Assembly (NCBI GenBank): GCA_960531495.1
Contig: OY482863.1
Location: 7,467,000 to 7,530,999 of the forward strand
Direction of reading: 5' to 3'
DNA length: 64,000 bases
Source: Zeus faber
Taxonomy: Eukaryota > Chordata > Actinopteri > Zeiformes > Zeidae
Positions 22,864 through 34,100 of the stretch are shown here, piece after piece. Each line of letters starts with the position of its first letter. Position 1 is the first letter of the stretch. The notes under the pieces were generated by a model. It saw only the letters and a program-made list of their open reading frames with translations, was not told the DNA's origin and did not search any database. Position numbers and translations under genes: made by a program.

Positions 22864-23324
22864 TCAGGGGCGTGCGGGCCCTGCCGCTTTGACCGTGGCG
22901 TACTCCGTGTCCTGCTCCACCGCCGCCCCGCCCGCGCTCTCTTTGGGCTTTGACCTGCCGAAGTTGATTTGTGCGTAGACGATTCCGTCCTCCGTCTGAC
23001 CGTCCGGCTGCTCGGCCTCTTGATTCTGTGGAAAAGCAGGAAAGTGATCGTACGAAACACCGCAGCGTAGTGAAATCCAGTGAAACAAGGCTGAGGCGAT
23101 CCGTTTCCAACCTCGATCAGCGATGGAGCCCAGTGCTTTGCCCAGATCCACCTGAAAGACATGAGAGCCACGGTTTTACTGCAGTGAAGGTGAAACGGAC
23201 GCATCATATATTGGGTTACGGAGGCATTAGCACACAGGTTATCATCCCTTTTTAACTATTTTTGAACAAGCAATCTCTCCATGTGAAATTAATAATTGTC
23301 CTTTTACAATTAACTGATATATAC

Positions 23325-23389
<65 letters not shown>

Positions 23390-26300
23390 GTTTTTTAACT
23401 TCAACATAAAAGAATAAATATTATTCTCTAATAAAAAAATAAATACAAATAAATAAAAATAAAATTATAGTGATAATAATACAATGTATAATACATTTGA
23501 ATAAATACATAATAAATATTAACTATGTTAAAATGACATTTTGTCAGTCATAATTTATAATTTAATCAATATATGTATTTATTCATTTATATTCATTCAT
23601 TTATATTCTTTTTTCTTTTTTTTTTTTTTAACAAGCATGTTGTTACAACTACACACTGTTCACTTTACCTGGCCAGAACTTGTATTTTTTTTCCCATAAC
23701 ATTAGTTTGTTTATGTGTGATGATGTGCTTACCAAACACAGAAAGCCAGACCTATCAGGAAAATGACGACAATGATTCCTCTGACTATTCCGAATGCAGT
23801 GGTCCGTTCCGATCCTGTAACAAACATTGTAAAGTAGAAATGAATGAAAGCAATATAACAAAATTTAAAAAAATATTCAGTACTAGTTTACATTTACATT
23901 CATCCATTAAGTAGACGCTTTTGTCCAAAGTGACGTACATGGGAGGCTAGAAACAAAGTTCAAGTTGTAGTTCAAGCCAATCAAAGTATACATCGACCAT
24001 TGGAGCAACCTCGAACTTTAAGTGCGTGATCTCCTGTTTCTCAATTCAGGAAGGAATCAGAATAAAATAGTGGCGTCAGTATTTTCATTTTATGTATGTT
24101 AGCCAAAATAATAACTTCGACAACTCTTGTGTCGTCAGTGCATCGTCAGTACAACAAGTTAAAGTTAGTCGACCTCAACAGACACAAGAATAGTTAGCCG
24201 TAGTGAAGACAGGATCGGGTTTTCGGATCTTCCTGGAAGAGCAGGGTCTTCAGACGTGTCTTTGCAGGTTGTGTCTCTGCAGAGCGTAAGGAGCCGGGTG
24301 TTTCATTCCACCCACCGGGGGCACCGCGCACCAGAAGAGTCTGGATTGAGAACTCGTGCCAGAACCCAGGGTTACCAGGATTAAAGGCTGGAATAGAGTC
24401 CTGGGATTGGGGGGTTTTGAGGACGCAACGGTCATAGTTTCACGCCGTAGCGTTTAGAGCCTCTTGAGTTATCGACCGCTATGAGTATGAGACTTGTATT
24501 TTTCCCTCCCGGCCGATATCACCGCCAGCCGCCACTGTGCGTGCTGTCATCCAGTGTTCTTCCATTCAGCACGATGCGGGTCGAATTTAGAAGCCTTTAC
24601 TCCTTCACGAGGCGTTTGCGGGCTATGTTTGCCAGCATAGCGTGCACTGTGCAGCGCCTACTACAAAAATTCCTCGGATGTGTGATGTCATCAGGTTACT
24701 TTTTGCATACTACAGTATTTGATGCATTATTGTGATGGACATGATGGGAAAAAAAACCTGCATAACACACAATACGTGAGTATGCTAGTATAGCCGTACG
24801 CCATTTTGGACGGAGGGCATGCCTCCGCGGTTCTACCTTCGATGATCAGACGGATCTCGGTCGACGTCTGGTTGCCGACGGCGTTCGAGGCCACGCAGTA
24901 GTACACTCCTCCGTCACCCGTCGCGTTGAAGCTGTAAAAGCTTCCGTCGGCTACGCTCGCTGGTCCGTCCGCGGTTCTCCTGAACCAGGTGAAAGTGTCG
25001 ACGGGCGGGTTGGCTCTGCCGGAGCACGTCAAGTTCACCGTGCCACCGGGGGACACCAGACCGGCCGGTGGGCTGACCTCAGCGGACGTGTCTTTGGGGG
25101 AATCTGCGAAATGAAATCGGCAGCAGTTTAAAATGTTTGGCACATGTTTACAGTATTTAGCCGGCACTTCACAAGAAACAGCCATTCCATGTCATTGTTG
25201 TTTTTATATGATGTCATGTGACGCATATGGGGTTAGGGTTACGTCCTCTATATGCTGTCTCCTGTGTTGGTGGCGGGATCCGCCTTTCCCCGCCAACACA
25301 CCGTGGTCGCCACCGTCTTACATTCAACAATGAGCGTGACGGCGCTCTCTGCTCTTTTGCTGCGTCCTTCTCCATCGTTCACCGGGTACACGGCACGGCA
25401 GGTGACGGTGAGCCCGTCGTGCCTGTCCGACAGAAGGATCTCCTGCCAGGCTCTGGCCATGAACAGTCGGTTTGTAGGGTTTTGCTCTAGTTTGGAGTCG
25501 GCGTCCCCGGGACTCAGCGTCAGTTCGGGGGGAGCTTTGGGGCACGGAGCCATGGCCGAGCAGGTGACCGTGACTGGGCTCCTTTCTCGACGCCTCCCCT
25601 GGATCGTGATCTTGGGGCTGGGCGGGGTATCTGTCTCCATTCAAAAGCAAACCTGATGTATTAGTACACTGAAATGATTGCCTACATTTGATATGGTGCA
25701 GTGTATTTTTTTCAAACATTATTTAAAACGAGTCTTTGCCGCAGTACATCCAAAGCATTTCGTTGGCTTTAGAAGGTTGCCAGTGGGAAGCGTCATAACT
25801 TCCTGTTTCTAGTCTCAACGTGACCAAACATGGACTGACAGTGAGTGTAATCGTTTTATTTTACTTTTTAACGTATGAAGTTTAGGCTCATCTTTAATAA
25901 GCATAATAAAGCCAAGTAAAAAAGTTAAAAGTAAAAGTAAAAGGAGCGGAAATAATGTTGGTACTGGGATCGGGATCTTTCCATTTATGTACGCCATTTA
26001 TGCCTTCAGGTGATTTGAATTTTGGATCGTATATAGTGCAATTAGAGACATTTGGTCAACCGCAACGATCCAGGGAACTAATGAGCCAATAGACCTTTCG
26101 CCGAATGTCGCTTCATGGGTGACTGGTGTGAATCATCCAGATCCGAAAAGTTTTTGATCCCTAACCCTTTTTTTATCCGTCTGAGAGAATGGCGCCATCC
26201 GTGATCGATTGACTGGTGGACTGGTTCTCTGGTATTATGTTAGAATACGCAGACACAGCTCACTGGTTGAAGGCGCTCAAAAGAAGTAAGTGATGCTGCA

Positions 26301-27098
26301 TTCACGGGCATCCCTGTTTATTCATTTCCCACATCTATGCCTGATCCCGATACCACAACTCTGAACAGAACACATATCCTTCGTACTCAAAAACAAATAC
26401 ATACATAAACTGTGTGTGTGTGTATATATATATATATAATATATGTATATATATACATGTTTTTTTTATCTTACCGTTAACTGTTATGTTAAGAGGATTA
26501 CAAATGTCTGTCGCCATGTATGGCCTGTTTTCCACTCTGAAGTAGAAGAAGTCCGTATATTCTGCAGTCAAATCAGAGAAGATGCTGGTGCAATTCTTCT
26601 CAGTTAGGTTTCCAACAATTGCCACTGGGCGAGGGTTAACTTTTCGGCTGCTATTGAAAATAATATTTTCAAATGAAGTTTTGGTTTTAAGCCACACTCC
26701 ATATGTAGCTTGGTTTTCATCAAATTGATCTTCAATTTCGGTACGAAAGGCACAGGGGATTTGCAAACAAGAGCCACTCAGCGCCTCCATGGTCCGTGGT
26801 GCTGTTATGAAGAGGGATGAGCCAGTACACATCGCCAAGGCACCTGCGAAACCAATCCTATTGTGAACACAATGGATGAAACCGTTTCTCTTATCATGCA
26901 AGTTACGAGATATCTCGTTTTGCCTTTGCGCAGATATATCCATGAACACTAAATTGGTATTTTCTTTCACATCGCAACAACGTATTTCAACTGAAATTAA
27001 AGGAGAGAGCAGCTTTTACCTGAAAGGAAGTTTGCGGTGAGTATCAAGCTTTCGGTCACAATCAAGTGCATGGGGGTTAGGAATCGCATCTCCTGCAT
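22864..27098 (-). CDS. Siglec/CD22-like inhibitory immunoglobulin receptor
   Basis: Minus-strand exons, in transcript order: 27098-27020, 26843-26475, 25630-25322, 25103-24837, 23814-23733, 23151-23112 and 23025-22864. All have GT-AG ends and compatible phases (Ig exons are phase 1-1), giving 435 residues. Residues 1-33 form a hydrophobic leader. The V-set (about 37-149) has CLQIPCAF (Cys52, Cys57), NCTSIF (Cys111) and YFRVE with Arg129, the position of the sialic-acid-binding Arg of siglecs. Domain 2 (150-252) has Cys173 and Cys179 in the C-x5-C pattern that, with Cys52, makes the siglec interdomain disulfide. Domain 3 (253-341) is C2-type. The membrane segment is about 354-372. The tail has an ITIM, IVYAQI (Tyr399), and TEYATV (Tyr424), which fits an ITSM. 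Expected role: dampening leukocyte signalling through SHP-type phosphatases after sialoglycan binding. The exact orthologue is uncertain. The alternative in-frame Met at codon 4 is possible. Confidence 0.87.
23317..23388. repeat. (AT)n microsatellite in the siglec-like gene
   Basis: About 70 bp of almost pure AT dinucleotide, in the 581-bp intron between the membrane exon and the first cytoplasmic exon. Confidence 0.95.
23888..24470. mobile_element. Dispersed SINE-like element in the siglec-like gene intron
   Basis: It starts TTTACATTTACATTCATCCA, then GTAGACGCTTTTGTCCAAAG, the widespread teleost SINE signature also seen at 1811. It continues through the usual body of such elements (GGTCTTCAGACGTGTCTTTG, CTCTGCAGAGCGTA, GTTTCATTCCACCCACCGGG). 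Boundaries are approximate. It lies in the 1022-bp intron between the membrane exon and the third Ig exon. Confidence 0.65.
25760..25830. repeat. Partial copy of an intronic dispersed repeat
   Basis: GTTGCCAGTGGGAAGCGTCA then AACTTCCTGTTTCTAG nearly matches 54490-54530 (GTTGCCAGCGGGAAGCGGCA, then AACTTCCTGTTTCTAG) and partly matches 58680-58700. It lies in the 844-bp intron between Ig domains 1 and 2 of the siglec-like gene. Confidence 0.6.
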
Positions 27099-28114
27099 TA
27101 TGAAGGAAAAAACTATTATAAACTTTTTTTTCCCTGTAAATACTCTCATATATTGGATCTGATGAGCGTACTTTTTTAATTGATATAATTGAACTCATTA
27201 ACACAGTGTTTGTTACGATGCACCATAACCAGCCTCCGTGTCCTATAAACCTAAATAAACTTTCAATACATTGAGACACAAGTTTATTTCGTAAATTTAA
27301 CTCAGAAGCTGATATAAAAGTAACAATGAGTTGTATAAAAAAAACAAAATCCAAAATGGCACATGGTATCTTGGATAAGGCAGATAGAGGCAAATGAATA
27401 ATGATCAAGAAAGGTTTATAAAAAAAATTATAATAATAACTATACAAAAAAAGAAGAATGAAAATAATAAATTCAATGAATAAATGAAGTAATTTCCTAC
27501 CAGCTACTCTATGTGTACTATACCGCTTCATGAAGGAAGTAAATAGTTGGTTGTCATAAACAGATATATTAAAAAACTTTTATTGAATCAGTGAAATAAA
27601 TAATGCTTATATAAATCATAGATAGGAATTCTACATATTGTACATTATAATTTAGCTCTACATTTTAAACAGATATTTCTCCTCTTCACAGTCAAAACTG
27701 TTGGGCATCTCCCCAAAAGGATGTTACCTTTAAATGTAATGGACGATTGAAAATATCTCGTCTAAGTTGAGATACTTTGTCCCAGAATTTATTTAGGATT
27801 TTGCGTAGTAGAGTAGTACATGTGCAAATGATTGGCTTTAGTTTCTCCACAGTTCCTCTTATTTGCAGGTATCTACATAGAATTGGTTATTGGGGATGTT
27901 ATAGAAAGGGTTTTTCAAAATAATTAAACTAATTTCCGTCAGACATTTGCCAGAATCTTCCATTCCAGGTATATGTTTGGTCCAGCTTTTAAAAACTTGT
28001 TTTTTTCTTGTTGCATTCGGGTTTTAATTTGGTGCCATGCCATTGTTCTGACAGGCCATTATTCCAAAACCCCAATGGTCCGAAAAATGTACCACTGGAC
28101 CTGGACAACACCCT
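27099..28114. other. 5' flank of the siglec-like gene, nothing recognised
   Basis: AT-rich intergenic sequence upstream of the minus-strand start codon. No clear TATA box, repeat family or exon recognised. The receptor's promoter should be here. Confidence 0.45.
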
Positions 28115-29017
28115 AAGCCTTAACCATCTCTAACCTCATACCTAAACTTAACCATCTCTAACCTTATACCTAAACTTAACCATCTCTAACCTCATACCTA
28201 AACTTAACCATCTCTAACCTTATACCTAAACTTAACCATCTCTAACCTTATACCTAAACTTAACCATCTCTAACCTTATACCTAAACTTAACCATCTCTA
28301 ACCTTATACCTAAACTTAACCATCTCTAACCTCATACCTAAACTTAACCATCTCTAACCTTATACCTAAACTTAACCATCTCTAACCTTATACCTAAACT
28401 TAACCATCTCTAACCTCACACCTAAACTTCACCATCTCTAACCTCACACCTAAACTTAACCATCTCTAACCTTATACCTAAACTTAACCATCTCTAACCT
28501 TATACCTAAACTTAACCATCTCTAACCTCACACCTAAACTTCACCATCTCTAACCTCACACCTAAACTTAACCATCTCTAACCTTATACCTAAACTTAAC
28601 CATCTCTAACCTCATACCTAAACTTAACCATCTCTAACCTTATACCTAAACTTAACCATCTCTAACCTCATACCTAAACTTAACCATCTCTAACCTTATA
28701 CCTAAACTTAACCATCTCTAACCTTATACCTAAACTTAACCATCTCTAACCTCACACCTAAACTTCACCATCTCTAACCTCATACCTAAACTTAACCATC
28801 TCTAACCTTATACCTAAACTTAACCATCTCTAACCTTATACCTAAACTTAACCATCTCTAACCTCATACCTAAACTTAACCATCTCTAACCTCATACCTA
28901 AACTTAACCATCTCTAACCTCATACCTAAACTTAACCATCTCTAACCTCATACCTAAACAACTTAACCATCTCTAACCTCATACCTAAACTTAACCATCT
29001 CTAACCTCATACCTAAA
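28115..29017. repeat. 28-bp tandem array 1 (TAACC-rich)
   Basis: About 32 units of 28 bp, CTTAACCATCTCTAACCTTA then TACCTAAA, with CTTATA/CTCATA/CTCACA variants that recur in blocks. It lies upstream of alg14 exon 1. The same unit in the same orientation makes the array at 31395-32311. Confidence 0.96.
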
Positions 29018-29338
29018 CAAAGAGAAATACTACGATAAATCCCAAAAATTCATTACCAGCCGTTTCATCCTCCCCTTGAGCAGACTTCTAAGCAACTCTT
29101 CAATGTGTTCGAGATGACACTAACCCCCCCCTTCCACTGCTTTGACACAATATTTCACCTGCAAATTTGCTTGCCACATATCTGAGGAAACTTGTGAGGA
29201 ATTGAAAAAGAGAAGTTGTTATGGCCGACATACTTCAGGCGTCCTGGCAAAATGAACAGAGGTTATTGTGGCTGTATATAGAATCAAGCATGTCTCAATC
29301 TTCTAGACTGGGGCAGATGTGAAAAGGTCAAAGTCATT
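29018..29338. other. Intergenic, nothing recognised
   Basis: About 320 bp of non-repetitive sequence between the 28-bp array and the trinucleotide microsatellite. No exon, RNA gene or repeat family seen. Confidence 0.5.
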
Positions 29339-29411
29339 TGTAATAATAATAATAATTATAGTGATGATAAATGATAATAACAACAATTACAATGATGATG
29401 ATAATAATAAC

Positions 29412-29452
<41 letters not shown>

Positions 29453-29464
29453 GATGATGATGAC

Positions 29465-29540
<76 letters not shown>

Positions 29541-29560
29541 GTGATTATGATGATGATGAT
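29339..29560. repeat. Compound (AAT)n-(GAT)n microsatellite
   Basis: About 110 bp of AAT repeats with interruptions, then about 100 bp of (GAT)n. It generates open frames of poly-Asn/poly-Met on one strand and poly-His on the other, which are not genes. Confidence 0.96.
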
Positions 29561-29750
29561 TACTTTTTGTTTTGCTATGGAATCCAGGCATAAAGAAATT
29601 TTTCAAAATTCTACACATCATATCTGTGGAGTGTCAATCATGTCAAGACGGAAATGAAGCAGGGATCAGGCGTGAGACCGCCGAACAAAAAATATATATT
29701 TTTAAGGTACCAAAATAAAGACAAATCGTAATTATTCTGACATTATATTA

Positions 29751-29754
29751 GATT

Positions 29755-29794
<40 letters not shown>

Positions 29795-29840
29795 AGATAA
29801 ACCTTTATTACTCCCACAATGAGGAAAATTCAAAATTATG
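29751..29840. repeat. (GATAA)n with adjoining retroposon tail
   Basis: Ten GATTA/GATAA pentamers (29751-29800), then ACCTTTATTACTCCCACAAT and GAGGAAAATTC. The latter is the common teleost 'tttattgatcccacaatggggaaatt' 3'-tail motif of a dispersed element. Confidence 0.75.
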
Positions 29841-31121
29841 ACATTATAATTATAATTTTAACATATTTATGATTCATATGTAATTAATCAACGCATCACA
29901 TCATAATGCCTAAAAATGGCAGCCTTTTTTCAAATTATTTATTATTCATGGTACGAGTGTTGTACTTCACCGCTTAATAATGTTTCACGAGAAGGCTCAC
30001 ACAGGCCTTAAACCAGGAGGTGCAAGGAGAATCTCCCTCCCCATCTCCAACCTCCCCGCGGCACCCTCGCCACCCCTTCGCTCTCCCGTGACGTGGATAC
30101 CCTTTCACGTGTGAGCCTGAGTTCCCGTTGATGACTCGGCCCCTTGGCAACGTCGGGGGATCAACTAAAAGAACCGTGCTCCACTTCAGAACCAAACGGA
30201 CGATCTTTCCTTACTTGATTTAGAACAGATTCCGACCAATGGGCGTTCGATGCGTCCGCATGACTAACAACACTACCAGAACGCACTAGTTCGTAACGGT
30301 GTTTACGCCGCCTGAGCAGGTCAGAGGAATGACTCTGACTTTCACTTTACACCGTCCCACGTTTAAATTGATGCCTGAAGGTCAAACCCCCCCCCCCCCC
30401 CCCCCATGTCTTGAAGTTATTCAGACGTCAGTGAAAAGGCTTTTTTTTTTTTTTTTTTTTTCACAAGAGAACGTTGAATACTCGTTTACAATATTTGAGC
30501 AGACAAAAACGTCTTATTTTCCGATCACGGTCGCTCAACATTTGGAGCCTTTTTCCAATGTGCAGTGTTTTTAAAACCGCGCGACGGTGACGACTGAAGT
30601 GGGAAGGTCACCCCGCTATGCCCAGAAATTGCGGCCCATGCTCACCCCGGCGGTTTGAACGCTGATTGTGGGACTGGGAGAGGTCAACAAAATTGAAGAT
30701 CGCGACATATTTGAACACCATTTGAATACCCGGGATAACATATTTTTTTAATTATTATTATTTTTTTTTTTACGATATCTTAATACACAACCTGAGAGGC
30801 AGCATTTAAGTGTATCACACTCAGCCCTACGTTGCGGTAAACTACAGTTTCTCCCTCAGGAGAGTTGGGTTAATGTAAGACAATGCTGGTGGGCTCCATC
30901 AGTCCACCTAGTAATCAGCATTTCTTGATCTCTTCTTGTGCTCTTTTCAGCTTCTCCTTTAATGACATGTTTACACAGGACGTTGTGGTCTTTCCTTCGC
31001 TCGTTCGGTTCCCCTTTGGGTGGCGGCGCTCGTCGGCGTCTGAACGCCAGGGGGCGCTGTTCCCCTTTCAGCCTCGGCTCGCGAATTTTTGGGTAGCCGG
31101 GCTACCGTAGCTCATCCGACC
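29841..31121. other. Intergenic sequence and 5' flank of alg14
   Basis: Contains homopolymer runs (C at about 30390-30405, T at about 30442-30461) and no recognised gene. The last 120 bp before the alg14 ATG are GC-rich and are the likely promoter/5' UTR. No TATA box seen. Confidence 0.5.
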
Positions 31122-34100
31122 ATGTCGCTGCCGCTCGGCGTGTTGTTCGTTCCAGTGTGTGCGGTTTGTTTGCTTCTCTTACGGGTCTTTTTCGTGGTGA
31201 AGACGGGGGCAAGGTGTAAACCCGGAGCGAAGGGCTCCGTGTGCGTGCTTGTCGTCGCTGGTTCAGGTAACGGCCGTGAGATGGTCTTACTCAGAGTAGT
31301 AGTCGTTTAGCTTACTTCCGTAGCCTCCGCGATAGCTCGGCCACTAGCTCAGAAAAGTAAGCAACCGTATCATACAAATAATCATTAATAAGTGTTAGCC
31401 CAAACCTAACTTAACCATCTCTAAACGTATATATATATAAACATAATCATCTCTAACCTCATACCTAAACGTAACCATCTCTAACCTCACACCTAAACTT
31501 AACCATCTCTACCTTATACCTAAACTTAACCATCTCTAACCTCACACCTAAACTTAACCATCTCTAACCTCACACCTAAACTTAACCATCTCTACCTTAT
31601 ACCTAAACTTAACCATCTCTACCTTATACCTAAACTTAACCATCTCTAACCTCACACCTAAACTTAACCATCTCTACCTTATACCTAAACTTAACCATCT
31701 CTAACCCTAACCCTAACCCTAACCCTAAACTTAACCATCTCTAACCTCATACCTAAACTTAACCATCTCTAACCTTATACCTAAACTTAACCATCTCTAA
31801 CCTCATACCTAAACTTAACCATCTCTAACCTCACACCTAAACTTAACCATCTCTAACCTTATACCTAAACTTAACCATCTCTAACCTCATACCTAAACTT
31901 AACCATCTCTAACCTTATACCTAAACTTAACCATCTCTAACCTCACACCTAAACATAACCATCTCTAACCTCACACCTAAACATAACCATCTCTAACCTC
32001 ACACCTAAACTTAACCATCTCTAACCTTATACCTAAACTTAACCATCTCTCACCTTATACCTAAACTTAACCATCTCTAACCTCACACCTAAACTTAACC
32101 ATCTCTAACCTTATACCTAAACTTAACCATCTCTAACCTCATACCTAAACTTAACCATCTCTAACCTCACACCTAAACTTAACCATCTCTAACCTCACAC
32201 CTAAACGTAACCATCTCTAACCTCATACCTAAACTTAACCATCTCTAACCTTATACCTAAACTTAACCATCTCTAACCTCATACCTAAACTTAACCATCT
32301 CTAACCTCCTACCGTAACAGTTTCAGAGACACGATTCAAGATTAAAAAAAAGTACTTTACTAAGCAGTTTGACAAACCTTGAATGGAGAATGTTTTCCAA
32401 AACTGGTAAATGTTTTTTTTGTAATGTTCAGTCATGTAATGTACTATGCAGCTATTTAGAAGAAGAATCTTTACTGATCACACAACACGCCACACTACAA
32501 CACACATGCACACACGCTTTTGGATGGTGGCCAGTGAAACGGGTCCTCTGCATTTGACCCATCCTGGCTTGTCCTTCCTCCGGGGGGGGGCAGCCAGGAG
32601 CGGTGGGCAGCATGCGACGACGCGCCTGGGGACCTGGTTCCAAATGTCCATCGCTGGTCAGACGGTGACGTGTGCGGGTGTTTTGGTGGTTAATATTTGG
32701 TAAATTAAACATTATTCTTCACCGCACATGATCTCTTTTACAAACCAGTTGGTCGTAAATCGTTGCTATAAAAATAGACATTTGCCTCTGCTTTTAATTG
32801 GATTGTATAACTCTATACCTAAGTGATTGCTAGAGAGTGATAGAAAACTGCCATTGGTTAGAGGGATACGTATCGTCCTTATGTGTCATCATTGTGCCCC
32901 AGTCCAACTCAGGCAAGGCCCGTGTTGTATGTTTAACAGGTGGTCATACTACAGAGATCCTCCGCCTGATGCAGAGCCTATCCCCCTGCTACAGTCCCCG
33001 GCACTATGTTCTTGCCGACACCGACGGGATGAGTGAGGAGAAGATTCGCACCTTTGAAAGCTCCAAAGGACACACAGAGTCTGAGTCACAGGTACAGGGG
33101 CTAGCTGAGTCAAGGAAATCAACTTGACAAACAAAGTGGACAAGGGAGTTTCAGTCAATCTGGGATGCGAGGCCCACCTTTCCCAGCAGATGGCGATATT
33201 ATCCTTCTCATTTGGTCTCGATGGTTACTTGGCACTACAGCAGTTTGAATATCACTCTCACGTTTCACCTTCTCATAGGAGTTGGTAAAATAATAAAATA
33301 AAATAAAAAAAAATGGCTTCGCAAGTTCACCGATTTGCATTAGTAAGCACCACATTTGAATTGTTTTAATAAAATGTTGATGTGATTTATTTTAATGTAT
33401 CGTCTGCTGTCACCTGCTGCTCATCTGCTGTCTAGTTTACCCTGCACCGGATCCCGCGGAGTCGAGAGGTTCGCCAGTCTTGGAGCTCATCTGTGTGGAG
33501 CACTCTCAACGCCCTCCTCTACGCCATCCCCTTGGTCTTCAGACTCCGTCCTGACATGGTATGTCTGCCACCAAGGGCATTTTGGAGCCAATTTTCTGCA
33601 ACCAAGTTCAGTACATGTGATTAGGGCTTTGCAATATGGCTGTGTAAGTGCCAATTTGCCTTAATGCGATCTATCTTAATACAAAGCATGTAATAATACC
33701 TGAAGTGCAACCGTGTCAGTGAAAATCAAAAATTCAGACAATTGAAACAATAAAGACAGATACTTTATTCATCCCTCGCTGCAATCTCCTAGCAGCTCAC
33801 ATCAACACAATAGGCAAAATAATAAAGCAATACAATAAAAATATGAAAAAATACAATGCCAATATATTCAAATTTTGGAAAATATACAAAAAACCTGACA
33901 GTTAACTGTTACACAATAAACAATCTGCCAATACACACTAAACCTAATGATAAACAAAAGATATGTATAACCTAGAAATAACAGAACATAAAAAGAGAAA
34001 AAAATTGAATAATGCTAATTTCTGTACAATAAGTTATTAAATAAACTGAAGCAGAAAGAATCTGCAGTGTTGCAAGTTCAACCACTAATGCACGATTGAT

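Noticed and set aside
28115..29017. Chromosome end or true telomere
   Set aside because: The 28-bp unit is not the telomere hexamer, and normal genes continue on both sides.
29319..29657. Open frames rich in Asn/Met on one strand and poly-His on the other
   Set aside because: They are direct translations of (AAT)n and (GAT)n microsatellites.
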